From a virus, in the IMG/VR virus record IMGVR_UViG_3300025921_000005, positions 1-52,967 of that record: DNA of 52,967 bases; one strand, 5' to 3'. This document shows positions 32,040 to 39,687 of the stretch, piece after piece. The position numbers were made by a program, and so were the translations under genes. Every line of letters starts with the position of its first letter. Positions within the stretch are counted from its first letter, which is position 1. The notes below the pieces were generated by a model. The model made no database searches. It was not told where the DNA came from and saw only the letters and a program-made list of their open reading frames with translations.

Positions 32040-32437
32040 GCTTCGCGCAGGGCGCTGGCTTCCGGGTGTGCGGCTCGGTCGTTCGCCGCTGGACGAATCC
32101 CGCCGGCACGTTCGCGACGCTCACGCTCGACGTGTTCGCCGATGGGCGCGGCAAGAAGCTGGACTTCCGCGCGTTCAAGGAAGTCGTGAACGAGATCGGC
32201 TGCCTGACGGTCGGCGCGATCGTCGAGGTCACGGGGACGCCGGACGTCGAGAAGCTGACGGCGAAGGACAAGACGCCGGTCACCGTTGACGGCCGCGAAG
32301 TATGGGTCACGAAGCTGACCGTCCGCGCCGTCAAGACCGAAGCGTCGTCGCGTGCGCCTGCCGCGCGCAACGGGTCGTCTTCTGCCGTACCACCGCCGAA
32401 TCCAGACGGCGATCAGAACGACCCGGCGAACTGGTGA
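32036..32437 (+). CDS. SSB-like OB-fold protein, 133 aa
   Basis: ATG 32036 overlaps the previous stop. A beta-rich 95-residue core (AGFRVCGSVVRRWTNPAGTF, CLTVGAIVEVTGTPDVEKL) has the alternation of a single-stranded-DNA-binding OB fold, followed by a disordered tail ending in an acidic patch before DPANW. Position directly after the exonuclease/annealing gene supports the call: annealing proteins act with an SSB. Sequence identity is not strong enough for certainty. Confidence 0.6.
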   Translation: MSFAQGAGFRVCGSVVRRWTNPAGTFATLTLDVFADGRGKKLDFRAFKEVVNEIGCLTVGAIVEVTGTPDVEKLTAKDKTPVTVDGREVWVTKLTVRAVKTEASSRAPAARNGSSSAVPPPNPDGDQNDPANW

Positions 32438-32520
32438 TGAGACCGTCCAGCCCGACCGCCGTGGAATGGTCTGCGACGGTCGGGCGGGACGAGACCGAGA
32501 GATTCGAGGAGACCGAGAAC

Positions 32521-33267
32521 ATGGCTTTCAAGACGTATTGGGACCTGAGCGAGAAGGAACGTGCCGCCCTGGCGAGTGAGGACGTCGATCGATTCGTTGC
32601 CGCCGAGTTGATGCGGCTCGGGGTGCTGCAGGTCGGGCCGCTGGTGCGCGAGCCCGAGCCGGTGGTCTTCGAGCCGGGGAAGAAGACCTTCTACCAGATC
32701 GAGGTCAAGGCGCCCTACGCCCGCGAGCGCCTGCCGCTGCTCTTCCATTCGATCGACGACGCGAGGGCCGTTCTGAAGCTAGACCCGTGGCTCGCGAAAG
32801 AGGAGCGCCTGAACGAAGACTGGGCGCAACGGTGCGACGTAGCGCGGCTGCTCGGATCCTTCGCGCTGGACCCTCAAGTCGTCATGACCGAAATGCTCGA
32901 TGAGCACGACTTCGCGAAGACGCGCTCCGATCTGGAGAAGAGAGCCGCGATCCGCGCCGCCAACTCCAAGCGCGAGGAGGAGTGGGTCAAGGAGAAATCC
33001 AAGGAGGACGAGGCGCTCAAGGGCATGTGGGCCGACTGGCAGCGGTGCCGCGACCTGGACGCCGCCCACCGACGCGTGTCGACCACGCTCGACGCCTACG
33101 TAGCGACTGCGGGCGGTGACCGCGAGGTGGCATTCCGGTTCCTGCGGAAGGCGTTCACCGACCCGCAGATCGTCGCGGCGGCCGAGTGGTGCGGGTTCAC
33201 CGCGCCCGGGCCTTTCTACATGCGCGACGACCGCATCGAAGAGATTCACGCCGGGAACGGCCAATGA
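32521..33267 (+). CDS. Conserved phage protein of the recombination block, 248 aa
   Basis: ATG 32521 is 9 bases after AGGAG (32507-32511). An in-frame ATG at 32437, overlapping the previous stop, would add 28 residues but has no such site. The N-terminus MAFKTYWDLSEKERAALASE begins a helical protein seen in several environmental phages near recombination genes. The centre has a dense Lys/Glu helix (NSKREEEWVKEKSKEDEALK). Its role is unknown, perhaps a recombination accessory factor. Confidence 0.65.
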   Translation: MAFKTYWDLSEKERAALASEDVDRFVAAELMRLGVLQVGPLVREPEPVVFEPGKKTFYQIEVKAPYARERLPLLFHSIDDARAVLKLDPWLAKEERLNEDWAQRCDVARLLGSFALDPQVVMTEMLDEHDFAKTRSDLEKRAAIRAANSKREEEWVKEKSKEDEALKGMWADWQRCRDLDAAHRRVSTTLDAYVATAGGDREVAFRFLRKAFTDPQIVAAAEWCGFTAPGPFYMRDDRIEEIHAGNGQ

Positions 33268-33422
33268 CCCGCCCCTCCCCCGCCGTCACCCGCCTCTGCG
33301 CGACCCTCGTCGCCGAGCTCGAGGCCATCTGCGCCGCCCGGGCGCGCGAGTTGATCGCGATCCGCATGCGCGCGTACATGCCGCCACGGCGCGGGCGGCC
33401 GAGGAGGGAGAGGGCGCTGTGA
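33264..33422 (+). CDS. Hypothetical basic helical protein, 52 aa
   Basis: ATG 33264 overlaps the previous stop. One long amphipathic helix (LCATLVAELEAICAARAREL) and an Arg/Pro-rich end (PPRRGRPRRERAL). The basic tail suggests DNA or RNA contact. Short, and accepted because of tight coupling on both sides. Confidence 0.55.
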   Translation: MTRPSPAVTRLCATLVAELEAICAARARELIAIRMRAYMPPRRGRPRRERAL

Positions 33423-33691
33423 TACCTGCGCCTCCAACGCTCGAAGCAATCGTCGGCTACTGCTCCGTCTGCGGAGACGGTCGTCTCGATCCGGTGAACA
33501 TCGTCAAGGTGATGCACCCCGACGCGCCGATGGTGCCCGGCCAGAAGCGCGAAGGACATCCCGACAATTGCCAGTGCCGCCCGTGCATACGACTCGCTAG
33601 CGCCGGGGGCGAGGTGCCGCAGTGGTTCGGGTTCTGCAAGCGATGCACTGGGCTCCTCGGTGCGTTCGGGTTCCCCCGGAGCGCCCCGTGA
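33419..33691 (+). CDS. Zinc-ribbon protein, 90 aa
   Basis: GTG 33419 overlaps the previous stop (GTGA). Three Cys pairs, CSVCGDG, NCQCRPC and CKRC, suggest two zinc sites. The middle carries IVKVMHPDAPMVPGQKRE. Unknown role. It is in a run of short overlapping genes. Confidence 0.65.
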   Translation: MIPAPPTLEAIVGYCSVCGDGRLDPVNIVKVMHPDAPMVPGQKREGHPDNCQCRPCIRLASAGGEVPQWFGFCKRCTGLLGAFGFPRSAP

Positions 33692-33780
33692 CCCGCCTCT
33701 TCCGCCGCCTCCTCTGCTTCCTGCTCGGCCACGAGTCGCTGGGCACGTGGTGCCGGTGGTGCGGGAGGACGTTGCGATGA
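33688..33780 (+). CDS. Very small Cys/Arg-rich protein, 30 aa
   Basis: GTG 33688 overlaps the upstream stop, and its stop overlaps the next start. The sequence holds a hydrophobic LLCFLLGHE stretch and a CRWCGR end, the layout of one small zinc site (Cys, His, CxxC). Miniproteins of this look recur in phages. It was read directly because of its size, and the coupling on both sides is the main evidence. Confidence 0.5.
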   Translation: MTRLFRRLLCFLLGHESLGTWCRWCGRTLR

Positions 33781-33986
33781 AGCGGCGAGACTGGACGATG
33801 AACACGGTGACCGGCCGCTCGAACAGCAGCGCCGAGTTCGAGGCGATCGCCGGTGTGGTCGAATCGCTGATCGTCAGCTCGGCGCACGACCTGATCGCCG
33901 GTAATGCCTACGGCGTGGCGCGGTTGATCGTGGCGCAGCTCGCGCACAAGTACGGGATGGCGCCGCCGAAGAGGAGGAACCGATGA
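33777..33986 (+). CDS. Hypothetical helical protein, 69 aa
   Basis: ATG 33777 overlaps the previous stop. Two helices (AEFEAIAGVVESLIVSSAHD, AYGVARLIVAQLAHKYGMAP) with a basic C-terminus (PPKRRNR). Unknown role. The end has GAGGAGGAAC for the next start. Confidence 0.6.
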   Translation: MKRRDWTMNTVTGRSNSSAEFEAIAGVVESLIVSSAHDLIAGNAYGVARLIVAQLAHKYGMAPPKRRNR

Positions 33987-34327
33987 GCGCGAAGATCACC
34001 GACGCCGACCGCGCGGCTGCGCGAAAGGCCATCGGTCCGCATTCGATCAATCTCACCTCGGTTGATTACGGCGATGTTGTTCTCTACGTCGCCCAGGCCA
34101 TCGCCGACGCGCGCGAGGCGGGCGCGCTCTATCAGCGCCGAATCGACGCGGCCCACGCGTTCGACCGGTGCGAGCAGTACCAGCAGCCATCGGGCTGCTA
34201 TGAAGCCGTGAACAAGGTCGCCGCCTCAATCGCCAGGGGAGCCGCCAACGAAGCCGACCAACACGGCGAGTTCGAGCCCGAGTTGATGGCCCTGGTGGAC
34301 CGGATTGCGGCAAGGGCAAAGCGATGA
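33983..34327 (+). CDS. Hypothetical helical protein, 114 aa
   Basis: ATG 33983 overlaps the previous stop and has a strong GGAGGA site. The product is helical throughout, with a Tyr/Asp-rich middle (SVDYGDVVLYVAQAIADARE). No family recognised. It overlaps the next gene start. Confidence 0.6.
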   Translation: MSAKITDADRAAARKAIGPHSINLTSVDYGDVVLYVAQAIADAREAGALYQRRIDAAHAFDRCEQYQQPSGCYEAVNKVAASIARGAANEADQHGEFEPELMALVDRIAARAKR

Positions 34328-34485
34328 TGTGCCGTTGCCTTGCGACCGCGCCCCAGCGATGCATGCAGACGGCGCTGGCGAGCGGTCTGTGCCCATGGTG
34401 CCAAGGGCCGCATTGCCGAGCCGATCACCAACGCAACGCCATCGCGGCGATCTGGCACGCGATGTGGAAAAGGAGAACCCGATGA
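34324..34485 (+). CDS. Small Cys-rich protein, 53 aa
   Basis: ATG 34324 overlaps the previous stop. A CRCLATAPQRC start, then CPWCQGPHCRADHQ, points to one zinc site. Found by reading, since it is below 60 residues. It carries the strong AGGAG that starts the following DUF1643 gene. Confidence 0.6.
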   Translation: MMCRCLATAPQRCMQTALASGLCPWCQGPHCRADHQRNAIAAIWHAMWKRRTR

Positions 34486-34994
34486 CCACGGCCTCTCTCT
34501 TCCCCGCCGACGCGGGCGCAACGTTCGGCGGCCCCGGCGACATCTACCGCTATCACCTGTGGCGCCGTTGGTCGCTCGCGCCGAAGACGTGTCTATTCGT
34601 GATGCTCAACCCGTCGACCGCGACCGACGTAATCGACGACCCGACGATCCGCCGCTGCCGAGGATTCGCGCAACGTGAGAGATGCGGGCGGCTGGAGGTG
34701 TGCAACATCTTCGCGCTTCGGTCGACCGACCCCGCCGCGCTCTACACGACGCCAAAGGCCGAGGGCGACCCGGAGAACCTGGAACGCATCCTCGACGCCG
34801 CCGAGGAGGCTGACATCGTCGTGTGCGCGTGGGGCAGCCATGGCAAGCACCGGGCGCGCGGGGCATTCGTGAAGCGGGCTTTCGAGGAGTGCGGGATCAA
34901 GTCGTTCACGCTCGGCATGACGAAGACCGGCGAGCCCGGCCATCCGCTCTACATCCGGGCGGATGCACCGATGGAGGTGTTCACGTGCCCCTGA
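34482..34994 (+). CDS. DUF1643 family protein, 170 aa
   Basis: ATG 34482 has AGGAG about 9 bases upstream. The family pattern is clear: VMLNPSTATDVIDDPTIRRC, EVCNIFALRSTDPAAL, VVCAWGSHGKH and a final GEPGHPLYIRAD. The protein class is found in phages and bacteria; its activity is unknown, and no catalytic claim is made here. Its stop region overlaps the next start by 10 bases. Confidence 0.8.
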   Translation: MTTASLFPADAGATFGGPGDIYRYHLWRRWSLAPKTCLFVMLNPSTATDVIDDPTIRRCRGFAQRERCGRLEVCNIFALRSTDPAALYTTPKAEGDPENLERILDAAEEADIVVCAWGSHGKHRARGAFVKRAFEECGIKSFTLGMTKTGEPGHPLYIRADAPMEVFTCP

Positions 34995-35308
34995 CCATCA
35001 TCGCCCGTCAGCACATCTTCGACGCGATAGACGCCGAGCGCGACCGCCAGGACCGTCTGCACCCAGGCACGTCACAGATACCCGACGGCACAGGCGGCGG
35101 CGGGCGCAAGACGTGGGAGACGATCGCGCGCATTTCGTACGAGCGCGCCAAGCGCGAGGGGCGCCTCACGCACGCGCACGTGTTCGACGAGGAGACCGCA
35201 GAAGTGCTCGCCGAGACGGACCCGGTGAAGCTGCGGACCGAGCTCGTGCAGGTCGCAGCGGTGGCCGTGAAGTGGATCGAGGAGATCGATCGGAGGGAAG
35301 GGCGATGA
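34985..35308 (+). CDS. MazG-like NTP-pyrophosphatase-family protein, 107 aa
   Basis: GTG 34985 starts inside the previous gene's end. The helical pattern AERDRQDRLHPG, FDEETAEVLAET and TELVQVAAVAVKWIEEI matches small phage proteins of the all-alpha NTP-pyrophosphatase (MazG-like) type. Such proteins may hydrolyse nucleotides or counter host alarmones. The Glu-rich metal motif is only partly matched (EETAEV), so activity is uncertain. Confidence 0.6.
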   Translation: MPLTIIARQHIFDAIDAERDRQDRLHPGTSQIPDGTGGGGRKTWETIARISYERAKREGRLTHAHVFDEETAEVLAETDPVKLRTELVQVAAVAVKWIEEIDRREGR

Positions 35309-35724
35309 AGATGCGGCCTCTCCAGCCACTCGGCGCTCCCGCGCGCGTCCGCGTGACCAAGGTCATACGCACGTCCTGGCGGATCGGGTGGGAGTACGAC
35401 GGGACCAGGCTCATGGGAGACGAGGACGGCGTCTTTCGCGAGCGCGTTCGCCGGCGCCGCACCCGCTACATGCAGAGCACGCAGCTGGTCGCCTATCGCG
35501 CCGCAGCCATGCGGCTGATCTTCGGGCGACGAGACCGGTACTCGAAGGGCATGGACGATGGCGGGCGAAGCACGGGATGCAAGCTCTGCGACTCGTCGCC
35601 CGTCAATCGCTCACGCGAGGATCCGCAGGCGTGCCGATACCACGACTGCGACAGCGTCGAGGCGCTGCGCAACCGGCTCGCGCGTTACTTGCTCTGGCGT
35701 GACAGCCGCGGAGGCGCCCGGTGA
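35305..35724 (+). CDS. Hypothetical zinc-binding basic protein, 139 aa
   Basis: ATG 35305 overlaps the previous stop. The basic beta-like N-terminus (ARVRVTKVIRTSWRIGWEYD) leads to CKLCDSSPVN and CRYHDC, which could form one zinc site. Rich in Arg. Probably nucleic-acid binding; no family recognised. Confidence 0.6.
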   Translation: MKMRPLQPLGAPARVRVTKVIRTSWRIGWEYDGTRLMGDEDGVFRERVRRRRTRYMQSTQLVAYRAAAMRLIFGRRDRYSKGMDDGGRSTGCKLCDSSPVNRSREDPQACRYHDCDSVEALRNRLARYLLWRDSRGGAR

Positions 35725-36056
35725 ACGCCATCGCCCCGCCGCCACGCCCGGCGAAGCGCCGCCCTGGTACCGGCACGCTCTCCTGGCACCGCTCGACCAG
35801 CTCGTGGCGCTTCCGCACGCCCGGCCGCGCTGGGCAGGAGTTCACGGGGTTCGCCACGCGTGAGGAGGCCGAGCGCGCGCTTGAGGACGCGCTACGAGGC
35901 ATCCCCGAACGTCGCCGGCAACGATGCCAGACGCCGCTCGTCGTCGTGCGCGCGACGCTCCGCTACGTGATCGAGATGGCCGACAGGCACGACATCGATG
36001 TCGACGAGGAACTGAAATTCCTGCGCACCACGCGCGAAAGGAAATGGACCCCATGA
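35721..36056 (+). CDS. Small protein resembling an integrase arm-binding or AP2 domain, 111 aa
   Basis: GTG 35721 overlaps the previous stop. Residues about 15-55 (GTLSWHRSTSSWRFRTPGRA, then FTGFATREEAERALEDAL) have the three-strand plus helix order of AP2-like or integrase arm-type DNA-binding domains. The rest is helical and basic. It lies 1.9 kb upstream of the integrase gene, so a role in site-specific recombination or DNA binding is possible but not shown. Confidence 0.5.
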   Translation: MNAIAPPPRPAKRRPGTGTLSWHRSTSSWRFRTPGRAGQEFTGFATREEAERALEDALRGIPERRRQRCQTPLVVVRATLRYVIEMADRHDIDVDEELKFLRTTRERKWTP

Positions 36057-36757
36057 ACCGACTGACCGTTTTGGACCACGGATACATCGAGCCGATCGAG
36101 CACTGGGGCAGCGACGAGCGAATCATCGAGGCGGCGCGGATGTCGACCGCCAAGGGCTTCCTCGGTTGGGGCACGCCCGACGCGCCCGGCGACGAGAAGC
36201 TGCTCCGCTTCCTCTGGGAGAACAAGCACCAGACACCGTTCGAGATGGCCGGCCTGACGATCGAGGTGCAGGCGCCGATCTTTGTCTTCCGCGAGTGGCA
36301 CCGCCACCGCGTGCCGTTCGGCTACAACGAGATGAGCGCGCGCTACACGCCCTTGCCAGACGTCAACTACATTCCGAGCGTCGAGAGGCTGATGATCGGG
36401 AGCGACGGGAAGAACAAGCAGGCGGGCACCGTCGCGGGCGCGCGCGTGCTCACGGTTGATGATGCCGAGGACTTCCAGGACGGCCTGCGCGAGTCGTATG
36501 AGGCGGCAGAGACTCTGTATCAGGAGGCGCTGGCCGCCGGCGTGCCGAAGGAGCTCGCGCGCGTTCACCTCCCCGTCGGCCGCTACTCGCGGATGCGCGC
36601 AACGAGCAATCTCCGAGGCTGGCTCGGGTTCTTGGCACTGCGGATGACCGCCGGCGCGCAGTGGGAGATCAGGCAGTACGCGAACGCCGTCGGCGCGCTG
36701 GTGGCCGAGCGCTTCCCGCGCACGTGGCCGCTCTTCGACGAAGGGCGGCCGCGATGA
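36053..36757 (+). CDS. thyX: FAD-dependent thymidylate synthase ThyX, 234 aa
   Basis: Makes dTMP from dUMP with reduced FAD and methylene-tetrahydrofolate. The signature is REWHRHRVPFGYNEMSARY: Arg84-His85-Arg86 and Asn92-Glu93 with Ser95 and Arg97. The classical RHRxxSxNExS form has Ser at the third position after RHR and one residue fewer, so this protein is one residue longer there and lacks that Ser. ATG 36053 overlaps the previous stop (ATGA). The length fits. The gene supplies dTMP to phage replication, or maintains it in a thymidine-poor host. The downstream neighbour is a small phage protein often beside ThyX. Confidence 0.88.
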   Translation: MNRLTVLDHGYIEPIEHWGSDERIIEAARMSTAKGFLGWGTPDAPGDEKLLRFLWENKHQTPFEMAGLTIEVQAPIFVFREWHRHRVPFGYNEMSARYTPLPDVNYIPSVERLMIGSDGKNKQAGTVAGARVLTVDDAEDFQDGLRESYEAAETLYQEALAAGVPKELARVHLPVGRYSRMRATSNLRGWLGFLALRMTAGAQWEIRQYANAVGALVAERFPRTWPLFDEGRPR

Positions 36758-37020
36758 CGCCGGTCAAGCGCAGCGTCTACCACAAGGAGATCCCGATCTC
36801 CGCCGCCGACATCGAGCGCGGGCACGTCGTGGTCGACGTCTACCGCGTGCTGCGCGCATTCGGCGTGACCGACCACAACCTCGGCCACGCGATCAAGAAA
36901 CTACTCGTGCCGGGCCAGCGCAGCGGCGGCAAGTCTGCCGAGCAGGACGTCGCTGAGGCGATCTGGACGCTTCAGCGTTGGGAAGAAATGAACCGCGAGG
37001 ACAAGGGAGGAAAGTCGTGA
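36754..37020 (+). CDS. Conserved small phage protein beside ThyX, 88 aa
   Basis: ATG 36754 overlaps the ThyX stop. The segment HNLGHAIKKLLVPGQRSGGK followed by SAEQDVAEAIWTLQRWEEMN is a recurring phage pattern near nucleotide-metabolism genes. Its role is unknown. The end holds AGGAGGAAAG for the next start. Confidence 0.65.
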   Translation: MTPVKRSVYHKEIPISAADIERGHVVVDVYRVLRAFGVTDHNLGHAIKKLLVPGQRSGGKSAEQDVAEAIWTLQRWEEMNREDKGGKS

Positions 37021-37238
37021 GCACACCGAACAGAAAACCAGCACCGAGAGCGAAGTGGATCTTCGCGGCCCCCGTGACCGTGCCCGACGAGCGCGTCAAC
37101 CCGGAGAACGCCGAGTACGGCAAACGGACGCGGACGAGCCTCTACGGCATCGATTCGCGAGGGGCATTGTGGAGGGACGTCGACACCGCGGAGCCGGTGT
37201 TCCTCGGGTTTCCGCCGGAGATGCCGCCGAAAGCGTAG
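37017..37238 (+). CDS. Hypothetical protein, 73 aa
   Basis: GTG 37017 overlaps the previous stop and has an AGGAGGAAA site. Residues DERVNPENAEYGKRTRTSLY and ALWRDVDTAEPVFLGFPPEM suggest a beta-like small protein. It is the last gene before the integrase control region. Confidence 0.6.
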   Translation: MSTPNRKPAPRAKWIFAAPVTVPDERVNPENAEYGKRTRTSLYGIDSRGALWRDVDTAEPVFLGFPPEMPPKA

Positions 37239-37578
37239 GGCAAATTGCTGGTTTGTAGCCTCGTTTGCAATCGGCGGTTTGTCGCGATTTGCACAGATCA
37301 GTGATCACGGATGTCGGCCGATTGCGTGCCACGTGTCACGAAATGAGAGCGAACGGGAAGGGCGCCATTTCTTCCCGTGTCGATTTCGCGACTTGTACAG
37401 GATTGGCTTCGGTTTCGGGACTGAAACAGTGTCAGCCGGACAGCTCGTCCGTCGGTGACGCGTAAGGTAAAGCCTGACGGTTTCGAAATGCGGTTTGCCG
37501 AAACAAACGTCTAACTACATAGGACTACTTAAAAAAGTCGTTGCTGCGTCAAACGCATGACGCAACGATGTCGCTCCC
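37239..37578. promoter_or_regulatory. Integrase upstream region, probable attP and arm sites
   Basis: 340 bases with no gene. (G)GTTTG- or ATTTG-type elements repeat at 37250, 37263, 37276 and 37287 (spacing 13, 13, 11), with another GGTTTGC near 37491; these look like integrase arm or iteron sites. GTGATCAC near 37300 is a palindrome. A stretch from about 37505 to 37536 is AT-rich, and TGCGTCA/TGACGCA (37545-37551, 37558-37564) forms a hairpin just before the integrase start. The core of attP was not pinned down. Confidence 0.5.
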
Positions 37579-38586
37579 GTGGATTGCGGCGAGCGCATAG
37601 CAGGGGGCAGGACACTGAACGATGATGATCTCATCGCTCGAGCGCTGCAGATCCTTCAGCGCCGGGCCGCTGGCGAAGCCACGCCCGCGATCACGGTTGC
37701 ACAACTCTACGACCGCTACGAGGCGGCTCGTAAGCACACGCGCGGCTGGCCGGTTGTCGGAGGGCGTCTACGATCAATTCGCGACACGGTCTACGCCCCA
37801 GGGATTCCGCCGCTAGGCCGGCGCGAGGCGATGAGCTTGCGCGTGCTCGATTGGAGCGACTACCGGTCGTTCAAGCTGTCGGAGGAATTCGCGGTCGGCC
37901 GACGCCGGACGGAATGGACTGTCGACTGCCATCTGATCTCGCTAAAAACGATGCTGACGTGGGCTGTCGACGAAGGCCGCATCCCGCACAACCCGCTCGA
38001 CCGCGCGCGCGTCAAGAGCCATTCCAGGCGCGAGGTTGCGCCGGATGAAGAAGAGATCGGGCTGCCCCTGGAAGAGGCAGAGCCGCGCATGCGCTACGTG
38101 ATCTTGGCGGCCGCCGATGCCGGCATGAGGCGGAACGAGATCCGCCTGTGTGAGCACGGATGGGTGGACCACATCGCGCGGCGGATCCACCTCGCCGGTC
38201 ACGCGTGCAAAGGCGGCAAGGCGCGCAGTGTCCCGGCTACGCGCCGACTGCTATCCGCGATCGATGCTCTGCCGCGGCACGTCCGCGCGCCGTGGATCTT
38301 GACGAACCCCGAGACTTCCGCCCCGTACAGCATGAGCCTGTTCTCGCGATACTTCCGAGTTCTGGCGGACTCCGTCGGGCTCAAGCATGTGAAGCTTCAC
38401 GATCTCAGGCATAGCGCGGCGACGAACGCGGTCGCGCGCGGCGTGAAGATCACCGCCGTGCAGAAGATGCTCGGGCACGCGAACCTCTCGACGACGCTCG
38501 TCTACGTGAACGCGCGCGAGGACGATCTCGGGCCCGCGCTCGACGCGATCGAGGCCGGGATAGAGCGCGATACGCGCAAGCGCTAG
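37579..38586 (+). CDS. int: Tyrosine site-specific recombinase (integrase), 335 aa
   Basis: Integrates the phage genome into the host by cutting and joining attP and attB. All six catalytic positions can be placed: Arg184 (DAGMRRNEI), Lys214 (GGKARSVP), His274 and Arg277 (HDLRHSAA), His300 (MLGHANLS) and Tyr309 (TTLVYVNA). The N-terminal 60 residues hold a weaker SAM-like or arm-binding region. The start is GTG 37579; no clear ribosome site, so the start is uncertain. The gene sits in a gap-flanked position with likely att repeats upstream and inverted repeats downstream. Direct evidence that the phage is temperate, or derived from one. Confidence 0.92.
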   Translation: MDCGERIAGGRTLNDDDLIARALQILQRRAAGEATPAITVAQLYDRYEAARKHTRGWPVVGGRLRSIRDTVYAPGIPPLGRREAMSLRVLDWSDYRSFKLSEEFAVGRRRTEWTVDCHLISLKTMLTWAVDEGRIPHNPLDRARVKSHSRREVAPDEEEIGLPLEEAEPRMRYVILAAADAGMRRNEIRLCEHGWVDHIARRIHLAGHACKGGKARSVPATRRLLSAIDALPRHVRAPWILTNPETSAPYSMSLFSRYFRVLADSVGLKHVKLHDLRHSAATNAVARGVKITAVQKMLGHANLSTTLVYVNAREDDLGPALDAIEAGIERDTRKR

Positions 38587-38852
38587 TTGCGCGCGCAGAA
38601 AAGTCAAGCGGGGCCAGAAACTTTTTCTCTGACGGTTTCTGCACTGTTTCCCGACAGTTAGCGCAGTGTGCGAACTGTAGGCAAAAATACATTCTTGACG
38701 ATGCGGCAGAGTCGTAGAAAATCAACTCTGCCACTCATGCCGATCTCCTGGAACTGCCGAGTAGACGCCGCGCTCCTCACGGGCATGGGTGGCACTGTGA
38801 ACGAGTCGCAGCGCGACGTCTTCTCGGCAGTTTGAGGAAATGGGTGGGTCTC
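38587..38852. promoter_or_regulatory. Intergenic region after integrase, inverted repeats
   Basis: 266 bases. CAGAAAC/GTTTCTG (38615-38621, 38635-38641) is a perfect 7-base inverted repeat. GGCAGAGT/ACTCTGCC (38705-38712, 38725-38732) is a perfect 8-base repeat with a 12-base loop. ACTGT or its complement recurs four times between 38643 and 38680. TTGACG near 38696 could be a -35 with no good -10. These are candidates for the integrase terminator, excision-factor or repressor sites, and early promoter. Confidence 0.5.
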
Positions 38853-39143
38853 ATGGGCCGCAGCACGTCCACACAGATCGCGAACATGTATGCAGCGCCC
38901 GCGGAGAGCGCGCATTCCCGTACACCTCCGGAAACCGCCGACGAGTCGGTTCCTGAATTCGCGTACGACTTCGTCGCGGCCGGCGTCCCCTTCGCCCCCG
39001 CCGTCGCCCTGGCCCGCCGGATCGCCCGGACGTGCCAGGAACTGCGCGACCACGTAATCGACGAGGCCGAGGCCGAGCGGCGGATCGACCGCTACGCAGG
39101 GCTGGTTTTCATGGCGGTCGCGTCGAAAGCGGTGGCCGCGTGA
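38853..39143 (+). CDS. Hypothetical helical protein, 96 aa
   Basis: First gene of the right-hand early group. Starts at ATG 38853 (GGTGGG nearby); an in-frame TTG at 38832 and GTG at 38844 are alternatives. The middle is an Ala-rich helical region (YDFVAAGVPFAPAVALARRI), and the end is a coiled-coil-like helix (ELRDHVIDEAEAERRIDRYA). Function unknown. Confidence 0.6.
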   Translation: MGRSTSTQIANMYAAPAESAHSRTPPETADESVPEFAYDFVAAGVPFAPAVALARRIARTCQELRDHVIDEAEAERRIDRYAGLVFMAVASKAVAA

Positions 39144-39331
39144 GCTGGTTCGACGACGAGACGAAGTTCCTGATTGGCTTCGTGCTCGTGGCTGCGGTGG
39201 GCGCGTTCGGCGCCGTGAAGGGATGCCAGTACAACACCGAGCAGACGATGCGATCCGACGCCCAGCGGCACGCCGTGCAGCTCGAGTGCATCAAGACGCA
39301 CACGCCGGTCGAGTGCAAGGAGCTGCCGTGA
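39140..39331 (+). CDS. Small membrane protein, 63 aa
   Basis: GTG 39140 overlaps the previous stop (GTGA). One transmembrane helix (FLIGFVLVAAVGAFGAVKGC) near the N-terminus and a soluble Cys-containing C-terminus (LECIKTHTPVECKELP). Membrane location is likely; role unknown. Confidence 0.65.
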   Translation: MSWFDDETKFLIGFVLVAAVGAFGAVKGCQYNTEQTMRSDAQRHAVQLECIKTHTPVECKELP

Positions 39332-39687
39332 CCCGCGTCGAGTCCTGGTCCGATGTCAAGCCCGGCGCGCTCGTCACACTCCGCCGCGGTCCCCTAACCG
39401 GCGAGAAGACCGAATACACGAAGGCATGGACCGCAAGCGGCCCCTTCTACACCGACGGCGACCGCGCGGTTATCATGGTCAAGGTCGCCGGCGCGACCGT
39501 CACGTACCCGCTCGATCGCGTGAGTCTCGGATGGACCGAGCGCGCGCCTGCGGTGAGCATCGCGACTGCGGTCGAGCCGACCAGCGACGAGCTGCCGACG
39601 GGCGTGTTCGACTGGATCATGGTCGCGGGCGCGGCGTACTTCGTCACGCTCGGGCTGGCGGCGATGTTGCGGGCGGTGCTGCCGTGA
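39328..39687 (+). CDS. Hypothetical membrane-anchored protein, 119 aa
   Basis: GTG 39328 overlaps the previous stop. A beta-rich body (GALVTLRRGPLTGEKTEYTK, RAVIMVKVAGATVTYPLDRV) ends in a C-terminal hydrophobic helix (FDWIMVAGAAYFVTLGLAA). Tail-anchored membrane protein of unknown role. Confidence 0.6.
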   Translation: MTRVESWSDVKPGALVTLRRGPLTGEKTEYTKAWTASGPFYTDGDRAVIMVKVAGATVTYPLDRVSLGWTERAPAVSIATAVEPTSDELPTGVFDWIMVAGAAYFVTLGLAAMLRAVLP

